NCBI RefSeq assembly: GCF_900109685.1
Contig: NZ_FOBB01000001.1
Location: forward strand, 1,054,001 to 1,118,000
Reading direction: 5' to 3'
Length of the DNA: 64,000 nt
Source: Chitinophaga rupis
Lineage (GTDB): Bacteria; Bacteroidota; Bacteroidia; Chitinophagales; Chitinophagaceae
Shown here piece by piece: positions 51,936-60,155 of this stretch. The notes beneath the pieces are model-generated. The model ran no database searches. It saw nothing but the letters and a program-made list of their open reading frames with translations, and had not been told where the DNA came from. Positions within the stretch are counted from its first letter, which is position 1. Each line of letters opens with the position of its first letter. A program made the translations under genes and the position numbers.

Positions 51936-52571
51936 CTAATTCTGCGCTATCAACTGTTGTTTAGTCATGTCCTTTACAATCAGTTTGGCGTACAGGTAGG
52001 CCTGTCTCACGGCAGTAGGCGGGTCTACGGACTGCGTTTGGGCAGAGTAGATCAGCTTACGCTGGTCCAGGTCATACAGGTTACTTTGCCAGTTATACCG
52101 GGTGTTGGTCTGGTAATAACCTGGCTGGTACATTGCTCCATACCAGCGGCTGTAATACGGCCAAAAACCACCATAGTACGGTCCGTATGGGCCGTAAGGG
52201 CTTGATGGTACAAAATCCCTTTCACGCGCTTTGTTCAACAGCACTACTGTCAGCACCTGGCTGGCATCGCTGTTACGCAGCTGGCGCAGGGCCGCTTTTT
52301 CATCTGTCTTGTCTCCAAAAGCATCCGGCCCGTAAGTACGCAGGGCAGAAGCAGCATTCAGCCCTTCTTTCTGCAGCTCAGCTACCAGGTTATCTTCCAT
52401 CAGGGCCCGCAGCTGTTTTTCACGTTGCGGTACCAATGCCATTACCATGATCTTTTTATCTTTTTGTAGCTGCGCATCATTCGTTTTCCAGGAAGAGGTG
52501 AGCTTGGTGCTGGTACAAGCACCCAGCAGCAGCAATCCTGCGCCCGTTATAAATAATCCAATCTTTTTCAT
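51936..52571 (-). CDS. Lipoprotein, DUF4136-like
   Basis: The 211-residue lipoprotein has the signal LFITGAGLLLLGAC, then TSTKLTSSWK, DKKIMVMALVP and NLVAELQKEGLNAASAL, resembling lipoproteins of the DUF4136 group or its relatives. A Tyr/Pro/Gly-rich segment (YGPYGPYYGGFWPYYSRWYG) lies near residue 128. The C-terminal LDQRKLIYSAQTQSVDP fits the same group. Function unknown. Start ATG 52571. Confidence 0.68.
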   Translation of the reverse strand: MKKIGLFITGAGLLLLGACTSTKLTSSWKTNDAQLQKDKKIMVMALVPQREKQLRALMEDNLVAELQKEGLNAASALRTYGPDAFGDKTDEKAALRQLRNSDASQVLTVVLLNKARERDFVPSSPYGPYGPYYGGFWPYYSRWYGAMYQPGYYQTNTRYNWQSNLYDLDQRKLIYSAQTQSVDPPTAVRQAYLYAKLIVKDMTKQQLIAQN

Positions 52572-52654
52572 AATCGCCTCGTTTTTATACTGTTTAGACG
52601 GGCAAAGGGGAGCATAGTTACATGGGGTGGTGTTAAGGGAATGCAAAAATAGTT

Positions 52655-53249
52655 GATGGTCCATAGTCCATGGCCTGGTGCGGGGAAGAATTATTGCGGG
52701 TTAGTAAATGGGTCAATACTCCATTGCATACTGCAGGAGTTAAATTCTTGGGGGAACGGAAAATAGTCCATGGCATAGTACGGGGAAGAAGTATTGCATG
52801 GTTAGTAAATGGGGCAATAGTCCATTGCATACTGCACGGGTTAAATTCCTTGGGGAGTAGAAAATAGGCCATGATCTATTGCATACTGCACGGGATGTTT
52901 TTTCGGGAAATGTGGATGGGGTTGTTGTTGTGGGAGATGGATTGCTATCGCATTATAATACGATGACAGCCGGCTAATCAATACGACATAATAAAGTGAT
53001 AAAGCAAATTAGGATATAGGGTTATCATCAAATACTAAAAAATAACATCAGCACCCCCTAAAAGCAAAAGTCCATAGCCTATAACCCATTACAAGGCTAT
53101 CGACTATGGACCTACTTATAACTATACGCGGAAAAAACATTCTCCTTGCACAAGACCATCGCACAGGGACCATCGACCCATTTACTAACCACGCAATACT
53201 TCCACTCTGCACCAGGCCATGGACTATGGACCATCGACCATGGACCCAC
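52655..53249. repeat. Tandem ~100-bp repeats plus inverted copy (word GTCCATG / GGACCAT)
   Basis: Units begin TAGTCCATGG at 52664 and 52764, and TAGGCCATG at 52865 (spacing 100 and 101 bp); the third is partial. Each full unit carries GGGGAAGAA, GTTAGTAAATGGG and TACTGCA boxes. An inverted copy occupies about 53175-53249 (CCCATTTACTAAC, ACCAGGCCATGG) and ends in heptamers GGCCATG, GACTATG, GACCATC, GACCATG, GACCCAC. These repeats fill most of the 677-bp gap; no gene is seen. Confidence 0.82.
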
Positions 53250-54373
53250 TAATAATTAATCACCTGCTCTTCAATAGCAGCAGGTATTTCCCGGAACTGG
53301 TATAGCTGCGTACGCAGCTGCGGCTCAAAACCGGCTTCTTTAATAGCTTCCTGTATAGAGCGGTAAGTGAACCGGTGCGGTGCACCCGCTGCGCTTACCA
53401 CATTCTCTTCGATCATAATAGAGCCAAAATCATTGGCGCCGGCATGCAGGCATAGCTGCGCTACCTGTTTACCAACAGTAAGCCAGGAGGCCTGTATATT
53501 CTTCACATTCGGCAGCATAATGCGGCTCAGCGCTATCATGCGTATATATTCTTCGGCAGTGGTAATGTTGTGTACTCCGCGTATGCGGGCCAGCAGCGTA
53601 TCCACATCCTGGAAGGTCCAGGGAATAAAGGCGGTAAAACCATAATGCCCTTCCGGCTTTTCACTTTGTACCTGGCGTATATCTACAAGGTGCTCAAACC
53701 TTTCCAGCACGGTTTCTACGTGGCCAAACATCATGGTAGCAGAGGAGGCAATGTTCAGCTTATGTGCAGCCCGCATTACATCCAGCCACTCCTGCGCACC
53801 ACATTTCCCTTTGGAGATGAGGCGGCGCACCCGGTCGTTCAGTATTTCCGCGCCAGCGCCGGGCAGGCTATCCATACCTGCTTCCTGCAAGGCTTTCAGC
53901 ACTTCAATATGCGTGCTTTTTTCCAGCTTGGTAATATGTGCTACTTCGGGGGGCCCAAGCGTGTGCAGGCGTAAGGTGGGGTATAACCGTTTCAGCTCCT
54001 TGAACAGGTCTACATAAAAGCTGAGTCCCAGCTCAGGGTGATGGCCGCCCTGCAGCAGCAGCTGATCGCCGCCGTACTTCAGGGTTTCATCTATCTTGCG
54101 CTTGTACTCTTCAATGTTGGTAATGTAAGCCTCCGCATGCCCGGGTATCCGGTAAAAATTGCAGAACTTGCAGTTAGCCGTGCAAACGTTGGTGGTATTC
54201 ACGTTCCGGTCTATCTGCCAGGTTACTTTGCCATGCGGTACCTGTATCTTACGCAGCTCGTTGGCAATATGCGCCAGCTCTGCCATGGGCGCTTTCTCAA
54301 ATAAGAACACTCCTTCTTCCGCAGTCAGCCACTCAAAGGCGAGGGCTTTCTGATATAGATCTTTCAATTGCAT
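53249..54373 (-). CDS. mqnC: Cyclic dehypoxanthinyl futalosine synthase
   Basis: The 374-residue radical SAM enzyme has CTANCKFCNFYR near residue 64 (the CxxxCxxC cluster site), LLLQGGHHPELGL near 102, and FTAFIPWTFQDVD near 248, typical of MqnC. It performs the cyclisation step of futalosine-dependent menaquinone synthesis. Relatives MqnE and CofH share the fold, but the FIPWTFQ segment favours MqnC. Other mqn genes are not in the window. Its stop codon lies in the repeat at 52655-53249. Confidence 0.9.
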   Translation of the reverse strand: MQLKDLYQKALAFEWLTAEEGVFLFEKAPMAELAHIANELRKIQVPHGKVTWQIDRNVNTTNVCTANCKFCNFYRIPGHAEAYITNIEEYKRKIDETLKYGGDQLLLQGGHHPELGLSFYVDLFKELKRLYPTLRLHTLGPPEVAHITKLEKSTHIEVLKALQEAGMDSLPGAGAEILNDRVRRLISKGKCGAQEWLDVMRAAHKLNIASSATMMFGHVETVLERFEHLVDIRQVQSEKPEGHYGFTAFIPWTFQDVDTLLARIRGVHNITTAEEYIRMIALSRIMLPNVKNIQASWLTVGKQVAQLCLHAGANDFGSIMIEENVVSAAGAPHRFTYRSIQEAIKEAGFEPQLRTQLYQFREIPAAIEEQVINY

Positions 54374-55225
54374 TGTTAAGCCTTATGCAGCAAAGTTACT
54401 AATTACAGGATATAAGTTGCTGATATTCGTCAGTCCGCTCAATTCCGGATCAAGTCCACCTTAGGCCCGCATCAAGTCCACGTCATGTCCACAACGTAGC
54501 TGATAATCAGTCGTGTACAACGGCTGTGCGATCCATAGTTTGCCCGGGTGCTGGCCCTTACCTGCAGGTAACAAGGGAATGAGCATTATATCAGCACATT
54601 ATCAGCTTGCAAAAGCTGATCCTGGCTGATTGTTTCGTAGTTGTCTTAACGGCTGCAGAAATAATAATCATGGTTGCTGTACTTCCTGCAAACCGGTTCA
54701 TTCGTCAGTCCGCTCAATTCCGGATCAAGTCCACCTTAAATCCGCATCAAGTCCACGTCATGTCCACAACGTATCTGATAATCAATCGTGTACAACAGGG
54801 GTACGTTCCGTGTTTTTCCGGGTGCTGGCCTGGTAAATTACAGGTGCTGCTGTGGTTATGTACATTATTCCGGCATATAACAAACCAGATCATATAGCTG
54901 GCGCCCCTTCGCCTGCGGCAGCGCCAATAAAGCAATCCCGCAAGCATTACTGCTGCAAGACACTACCCCTGTACAATGCCATCATTACCTGCATGCTCGC
55001 ACTAGATAAGTACTCATACTCCCATATCTATCCGTCATACCCTCATACACCTTCTTCCCATCTCACCACTGCAGATCCCCTGCAGTCCATTCGTCTCCGC
55101 TTCAGAACACTTTATACTGCGTAACCCGTTGTTTGTACGCTTTTGCCGCCGTTTGAAATATTTTTTTGTTATGTAAAACCATTTTAATGTTAAATTTAGG
55201 TAAACGAGAGCTTCACGCGTCCTGT
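54374..55225. other. Gene-free 852-bp region with a duplicated block
   Basis: I find no coding frame I trust. It contains two copies of a ~130-bp block (separate entry) and, near the end, an AT-rich stretch that could hold the promoter of the first protease (TAAATTTA at 55191-55198). Confidence 0.55.
54424..54831. repeat. Two direct copies of a ~130-bp block, 276 bp apart
   Basis: Copy 1 at 54424-54556 and copy 2 at 54700-54831 both begin ATTCGTCAGTCCGCTCAATT and end CCGGGTGCTGGCC. The first ~95 bp differ at only about six positions; the rest is more diverged. Within each copy CAAGTCCAC occurs twice and ATGTCCAC once. Origin unknown. Confidence 0.85.
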
Positions 55226-56461
55226 ATGCGATATACCTTACTGTTATACTGTTGCCTCCTGCACGCCTTTGCCGGCAATTCCACCCACGCAGCTGCCCTG
55301 ATCTCTTTCAGCGCCCTAAATTCCGATACCACAGAAAAAGGATCGGTGCTTATTACCAGCTTCCCGTTCAAGCAATATTATGGCGGGGTAGTGGTTATAC
55401 AGGCACAACTCAAAGGAATACCGGATACCCTGCAGTTTATACTGGATACCGGCAGCGCCGGCATTTCATTGGACACCGCTACCTGCGTGCGGCTGGGCAT
55501 TACGCTGCAACCCTCGGATCGTATTGTACGGGGCCTGGGCGGCGCCAAACAGGTATCTTTTGCCAGGGACCGCACCTTAGTATTACCTGGCCTGGAGGTG
55601 GACAGCCTTGATTTTCATGTGAATGATTATGAGCTTATTAGCCAGGTATATGGGCTGCAGGTAGATGGTATTATTGGCCACAGCCTGCTAAGCCGCTACA
55701 TTGTAAATGTGGATTATGATAAGGAGCTTATAAATATCTACACCAAGGGCAAGTTCAACTATCCAAAGGGAGGCCAGCTGCTAAGACCTTCATTAACGCT
55801 CATTCCCATTATACCCGCACCCCTGCGCAATGGCAAGGCGCAAACCCTGAACCGCTATTACTTTGATACCGGCGCCGGTATGTGCCTGCTGCTCTCCAAC
55901 CAGTTTGTGAAAGACAGCGCACTGCTTTCTTCCCGCAAACGGCAGCGTAAAATCATTCAAACAGAGGCCCAGGGCCTGGGCGGTAAAATGGAAATGCACA
56001 TCACCACCATCCAGGAGTTTAAAGTAGGCAACTACAGCTTCCGCAATGTACCGGTGTATCTGTTTGATGATATAACCAACATTACAGCTTATCCTTTCCT
56101 GGGTGGCATGATCGGGAACGACCTGCTGCGCCGCTTTAACCTCACCCTCAACTATCCCAAAAAAGAAATTTACCTGCTGCCCAACTCCCACTACCGGGAT
56201 CCGTTCGATTACTCCTATACGGGTTTGATCATTTACCTGATCAACGGCCGTGTAGAGATCACCGATATCATCAAAAATTCCCCGGCAGAAAACGCAGGCT
56301 TTAAAAAGGGGGATGTGATCCTGGCCATCAACAACAATTTCACCAATAACCTGCAGGTTTACAGGGATATACTTAAGACCGTAGGTACCAAACCTAGCAT
56401 CCTCGTTATCCGCGATAAAGAACTTATCCTCAAAAAGCTACCAATAAAAAGTATTTTGTAA
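55226..56461 (+). CDS. Retropepsin-like aspartic protease with PDZ domain
   Basis: The 411-residue protein has a signal peptide (YTLLLYCCLLHAFAGNSTHA). FILDTGSAGISLD near residue 72 and YYFDTGAGMCLLL near 211 are two DTG catalytic motifs, so the two lobes of an aspartic protease are both present in one chain. A PDZ domain follows near 330-400 (IIKNSPAENAGFKKGDVILA). It is probably periplasmic. Start ATG 55226 gives the best signal peptide; an in-frame ATG at 55187 is possible. It is 24 bp upstream of a paralogue. Confidence 0.85.
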   Translation: MRYTLLLYCCLLHAFAGNSTHAAALISFSALNSDTTEKGSVLITSFPFKQYYGGVVVIQAQLKGIPDTLQFILDTGSAGISLDTATCVRLGITLQPSDRIVRGLGGAKQVSFARDRTLVLPGLEVDSLDFHVNDYELISQVYGLQVDGIIGHSLLSRYIVNVDYDKELINIYTKGKFNYPKGGQLLRPSLTLIPIIPAPLRNGKAQTLNRYYFDTGAGMCLLLSNQFVKDSALLSSRKRQRKIIQTEAQGLGGKMEMHITTIQEFKVGNYSFRNVPVYLFDDITNITAYPFLGGMIGNDLLRRFNLTLNYPKKEIYLLPNSHYRDPFDYSYTGLIIYLINGRVEITDIIKNSPAENAGFKKGDVILAINNNFTNNLQVYRDILKTVGTKPSILVIRDKELILKKLPIKSIL

Positions 56462-56485
56462 CGTTTTAGTAGGGAGTTTTTTTTC

Positions 56486-57412
56486 ATGCGGAGATCTCTT
56501 TTATTCATATTGCTATCCAGCAGCCTTTCCATGGCTGTGCATGCGCAAAGTAAGCGCCAGCCCGTAAAGGGGGAGCCGGACGCCGCTGCGGTGCTGCCGT
56601 TCCGGTTTTACGGTAACCAGATCGTGATACCCGCCATGGTATCCGGCAGCTCAGATACCCTGCACTTTATTTTTGATACCGGTACAGAAGTAACCATCCT
56701 GCATTATGGCCTGGCCAAAAAGCTAAACATCTCCGCCAAACAAAAAGCCGGCGTTACCGCTACCAATAACCTGATGCTGAAGGTAAACACCGCCACGCTG
56801 AATGTGCTGTACCTGGGCAAAACCAAAATGCCTTTCCTGAAGGTATACCTGGAAAATATTCCCGAATTCCGCACAGGTCCGCTGGTAATAGACGGCTTTA
56901 TAGGCATTGACCTGCTGAAGCAGTTTGTGGTAAAAATAGACTATGCACAGCAGCAGCTGGTGCTCTACAACCCCGGCACCTCCATGGAGTTTGCAGGCGC
57001 GCAGGTGCTGCCCTTTAAGCTTAACTTCCGCACCCCGGTAATACCCGCCACCATAGAGCTGGACGATGGCCAGACCATTACCGGCAACTATCACGTAACT
57101 ACCGGCGGCGACTATGGGCTTTTATTTAACTGGCCCTATGTGCAAAAGAACCAGCTGGCCGACCGTATGATCACCCTGGGCTCTGAACAGGTGCAGGACC
57201 TGCTGAAAACCTATGATTATGTGAACAGCAACATTCCTGCGCTCAGCATCGGCAACAAGCAGCTGCGTAAAGTACCCGTAAGCTATTGTAAAGATGTGAA
57301 TGACGACGGGCAAACCATGGAAATAGCCGGCGCTATTGGTTATTCCGTATGGAAACAATTCTCCGCCGTTATCATCAACTACCGCCAAAACGAGCTATAC
57401 CTGCAACCCTGA
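56486..57412 (+). CDS. Retropepsin-like protein, second catalytic Asp replaced
   Basis: The 308-residue protein has a signal peptide ending MAVHAQ. FIFDTGTEVTILHYG near residue 60 is an intact DTG. In the second lobe the matching position reads YHVTTGGDYGLLF near 202, so the Asp is Thr. There is no PDZ domain. It is a paralogue of the upstream protease and may be inactive, may dimerise with it, or may bind peptides. Same operon by spacing. Confidence 0.8.
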   Translation: MRRSLLFILLSSSLSMAVHAQSKRQPVKGEPDAAAVLPFRFYGNQIVIPAMVSGSSDTLHFIFDTGTEVTILHYGLAKKLNISAKQKAGVTATNNLMLKVNTATLNVLYLGKTKMPFLKVYLENIPEFRTGPLVIDGFIGIDLLKQFVVKIDYAQQQLVLYNPGTSMEFAGAQVLPFKLNFRTPVIPATIELDDGQTITGNYHVTTGGDYGLLFNWPYVQKNQLADRMITLGSEQVQDLLKTYDYVNSNIPALSIGNKQLRKVPVSYCKDVNDDGQTMEIAGAIGYSVWKQFSAVIINYRQNELYLQP

Positions 57413-57460
57413 TATCTCCTTCTTACTAATTATCATTGTCACGTGGAATTTTAATAACTT

Positions 57461-57487
57461 GCATTTCCCGCCCTTTTGCGGGAAAAT
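57461..57487 (+). other. Hairpin before the M16 peptidase gene
   Basis: TTTCCCGC and GCGGGAAA form an 8-bp stem with a short pyrimidine loop, 27 bp before the ATG at 57514. There is no clear T run; it may be a weak terminator or leader structure. Confidence 0.45.
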
Positions 57488-57513
57488 GTTTTATAGTTTC
57501 TCAAAAAACGAAT

Positions 57514-58758
57514 ATGATCCACTTTAATAAATTCACCCTGGGCAATGGTTTAAGGGTCATCGTGCATGAAGATCATACCACGCCAATGGCGGTGCTGAAT
57601 GTGTTGTATGATGTAGGCGCGCGGGATGAAGACCCCGCCCGCACCGGTTTTGCCCATTTGTTTGAGCATTTGATGTTTGGCGGCTCTGTGAACATACCGG
57701 ATTATGATGAGCCTTTGCAGATGGCCGGCGGCGAAAACAATGCCTTTACCACCAACGATCTTACCAACTACTATATACAGCTGCCCGCAGAAAATATAGA
57801 AACCGCTTTCTGGCTTGAAAGCGACCGTATGTTATCCCTGGCCTTTGATGAAAAAAGCCTGGATGTACAGCGTAAGGTAGTGAGTGAGGAGTTTAAAGAG
57901 CATTACATAAACAAGCCCTATGGCGATGTATGGCATAAAATGCGGGAGCTGGCTTACAGCAGCCACCCCTACCGCTGGATGACCATCGGCAAGGAGCTTT
58001 CCCATATTGAAAACGCCAGCCTGGAAGATGTAAAGGCATTCTTTTTCAAATATTACCGCCCGGTAAATGCTATCCTGGTAGTAGGGGGCAAGGTAACCAC
58101 CGCACAGGTGAAGGTGCTGGCCGAAAAATGGTTTGGCGACATTCCCTCCGGCGAAAAATACCAGCGCCAGCTGCCGCAGGAGCCTCCACAAACAGCCGCG
58201 CATAAGCTGGAAGTAAAAGCCAATGTACCGCTGGATGCCCTGTATAAATGCTACCACATCTACAAACGGGAAGATCCCCGTTATTATGCCGCCGATCTTA
58301 TTTCAGACATCCTGGGCGGAGGCAGCTCCAGCCGCCTGCACCAGGTGCTGGTAAAGGAAAAAAAGCTGTTCAGCAACATAGAATGTTACCACTTTGGCAG
58401 CCTGGATGCCGGCCTGCTGGCTATTGACGGCAAGCTGGTAAAAGGCGTAAAAATGAAGGACGCTGAAAAAGCCGTTCAGGAAGAGTTGAGCAAGCTGCAG
58501 CAAACCGTAATACCGGAGCGCGAATTGCAGAAGGTAAAGAACCGCGTGGAAAGCCTGCTGGCCTTTGAAGATATGAGCCTGCTGAACCGCGCCAACAACC
58601 TGGCCTTTTATGAGCTGATGGGCGATGCCGCCCTGATGAATACGGAGTTTACGAACTATGAAGTAGTAACCACCGCCGATATTCACCGCGAGGCCAACAT
58701 CATTTTTGATGAAAAAAATTCCAACACTATCTATTACTACGCAGATAACCAAATATGA
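57514..58758 (+). CDS. M16 family zinc peptidase (catalytic subunit)
   Basis: The 414-residue protein carries HLFEHLMFGGS near residue 48, the inverted zinc motif HxxEH, with the third ligand Glu further on (AFWLESDRM region). LGGGSSSRLHQVLVKEKKL near 270 is the C-lobe signature. M16 peptidases degrade peptides in a closed chamber; in this two-gene arrangement it pairs with the next product. Start ATG 57514. ATGA overlap with the next gene at 58755-58758. Confidence 0.92.
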   Translation: MIHFNKFTLGNGLRVIVHEDHTTPMAVLNVLYDVGARDEDPARTGFAHLFEHLMFGGSVNIPDYDEPLQMAGGENNAFTTNDLTNYYIQLPAENIETAFWLESDRMLSLAFDEKSLDVQRKVVSEEFKEHYINKPYGDVWHKMRELAYSSHPYRWMTIGKELSHIENASLEDVKAFFFKYYRPVNAILVVGGKVTTAQVKVLAEKWFGDIPSGEKYQRQLPQEPPQTAAHKLEVKANVPLDALYKCYHIYKREDPRYYAADLISDILGGGSSSRLHQVLVKEKKLFSNIECYHFGSLDAGLLAIDGKLVKGVKMKDAEKAVQEELSKLQQTVIPERELQKVKNRVESLLAFEDMSLLNRANNLAFYELMGDAALMNTEFTNYEVVTTADIHREANIIFDEKNSNTIYYYADNQI

Positions 58759-60035
58759 ACAGAAAAATTGCCCCGGCTATAAAAGATGCAGTGGAGTTTG
58801 ATGTAACGCTGAAACCATACGAAAAATTCACGCTGGATAACGGTATACCCGTATACGTTATAAAAAGCGATGAGCAGGATACGCTGCAGCTGGAATTTAT
58901 ATTCCCTGCAGGTAGCTGGTATGAGCAGGAAAGCCAGGTAGCGGCAGCCACCAACTTTTTAATAAAGAATGGCAGCACCAAACATAACGCACTGGAAATA
59001 AATGAAAGCATTGAATATTTTGGCGCTTACCTGAACCGTAACAGCTATCATGAAAATGCTACGTATACGCTGCACTGCCTTACCCGGCATACGGAAGATC
59101 TGCTGCCGCTGCTGCAGGAAGTGATCCAGGACCCGGCCTTCAGCGCCGATGAACTGGCCACCTACCAGCAGAACATGAAACAGCGCCTTGCCGTGAACCT
59201 TCAAAAGTGCGACTTTGTAGCCAACCGCTACATTGATAAATACCTGTTCGGCGAGTTCCATCCCTATGGCCGCGTAAGCACCATGATGGCGTATGATGCA
59301 TTGCAGCCGGAAAGCCTGCGCGCCTTTTACCAGAAGCATTACTCGTACAACAACTGCAAGATCTTTGTAGCCGGCCACCTGCCGGAAAACATGATAGCGC
59401 TGCTGAATAAATATTTTGGCAGCACACAATGGAACGGGGAAACCACGCTGCTGCGGCCGGAGCTGCCCATACAAACGGCAGATGAAAAAAAGCACCGCAT
59501 TTTTAATGATGAAAATGGCGTGCAGGGCGCCGTACGCGTAGCAAGGCATTTCCCTAACCGCTACCATCCTGACTTTCCGAAAATGATGGTGCTGAACACT
59601 ATCCTGGGTGGCTACTTTGGCTCCCGCCTGATGAGTAATATCCGGGAAGAAAAGGGTTACACCTACGGCATCCATTCACAGCTCTATAACTTCCGCCAAA
59701 CCAGCGCGCTGAACATACAAACAGAGGCCGGCCGCGATGTGTGCGAAGCTACTATTGAAGAAATTTATAAGGAGCTCCAAAACCTGCAGAATGAGCCGGT
59801 ACCGGAAGAAGAACTGAGCCTGGTACGTAACTATATGATCGGCTCCATACTGGGCGACCTGGATGGCGCTTTCCAGGTGATCCAGCGCTGGAAAAGCCTG
59901 ATCCTGAACGACCTGGATGAGAATTATTTCAACAACAACATCCGCATTATTAAAACCATTACTGCAGAGGAGCTGCAGCAGCTGGCCAAACAATACTTCA
60001 CCCCGTCTGATTTTTACGAGCTGGTGGTGATATAA
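58755..60035 (+). CDS. M16 family protein lacking the zinc motif (partner subunit)
   Basis: The 426-residue protein has the M16 fold but AATNFLIKNGSTKHN replaces the HxxEH site, so it should not be catalytic. It keeps the substrate-binding segment GGYFGSRLMSNIREEKGYTY near residue 290. In heterodimeric M16 enzymes this subunit supplies substrate binding while the partner supplies zinc. It is translationally coupled to the preceding gene. A strong terminator follows. Confidence 0.9.
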   Translation: MNRKIAPAIKDAVEFDVTLKPYEKFTLDNGIPVYVIKSDEQDTLQLEFIFPAGSWYEQESQVAAATNFLIKNGSTKHNALEINESIEYFGAYLNRNSYHENATYTLHCLTRHTEDLLPLLQEVIQDPAFSADELATYQQNMKQRLAVNLQKCDFVANRYIDKYLFGEFHPYGRVSTMMAYDALQPESLRAFYQKHYSYNNCKIFVAGHLPENMIALLNKYFGSTQWNGETTLLRPELPIQTADEKKHRIFNDENGVQGAVRVARHFPNRYHPDFPKMMVLNTILGGYFGSRLMSNIREEKGYTYGIHSQLYNFRQTSALNIQTEAGRDVCEATIEEIYKELQNLQNEPVPEEELSLVRNYMIGSILGDLDGAFQVIQRWKSLILNDLDENYFNNNIRIIKTITAEELQQLAKQYFTPSDFYELVVI

Positions 60036-60036
60036 T

Positions 60037-60155
60037 GGAATGTAAAATTTTAAATGTAAAAGGCTAATGCAACAGATGCATTAGCCTTTTACGTTTATCT
60101 TATAAAGTCTTTTAAATGGTCTCTATGGATCTCTATATTTATAATTTTACATTCC
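60037..60155. repeat. 13-bp inverted repeat around a terminator
   Basis: GGAATGTAAAATT at 60037-60049 and its exact reverse complement at 60143-60155 enclose the terminator between two convergent genes. It may be a diverged word array of the same class as the others (ATGTAAAA recurs). Confidence 0.6.
60058..60090. terminator. Bidirectional terminator between the M16 and GH31 genes
   Basis: AAAAGGCTAATGCA at 60058-60071 and TGCATTAGCCTTTT at 60077-60090 form a perfect 14-bp stem with a 5-nt loop. Confidence 0.88.

Noticed and set aside
54607..54897. 96-residue frame in the gap after mqnC
   Set aside because: It covers one copy of the duplicated block, and the other copy does not keep the frame; composition is not protein-like.
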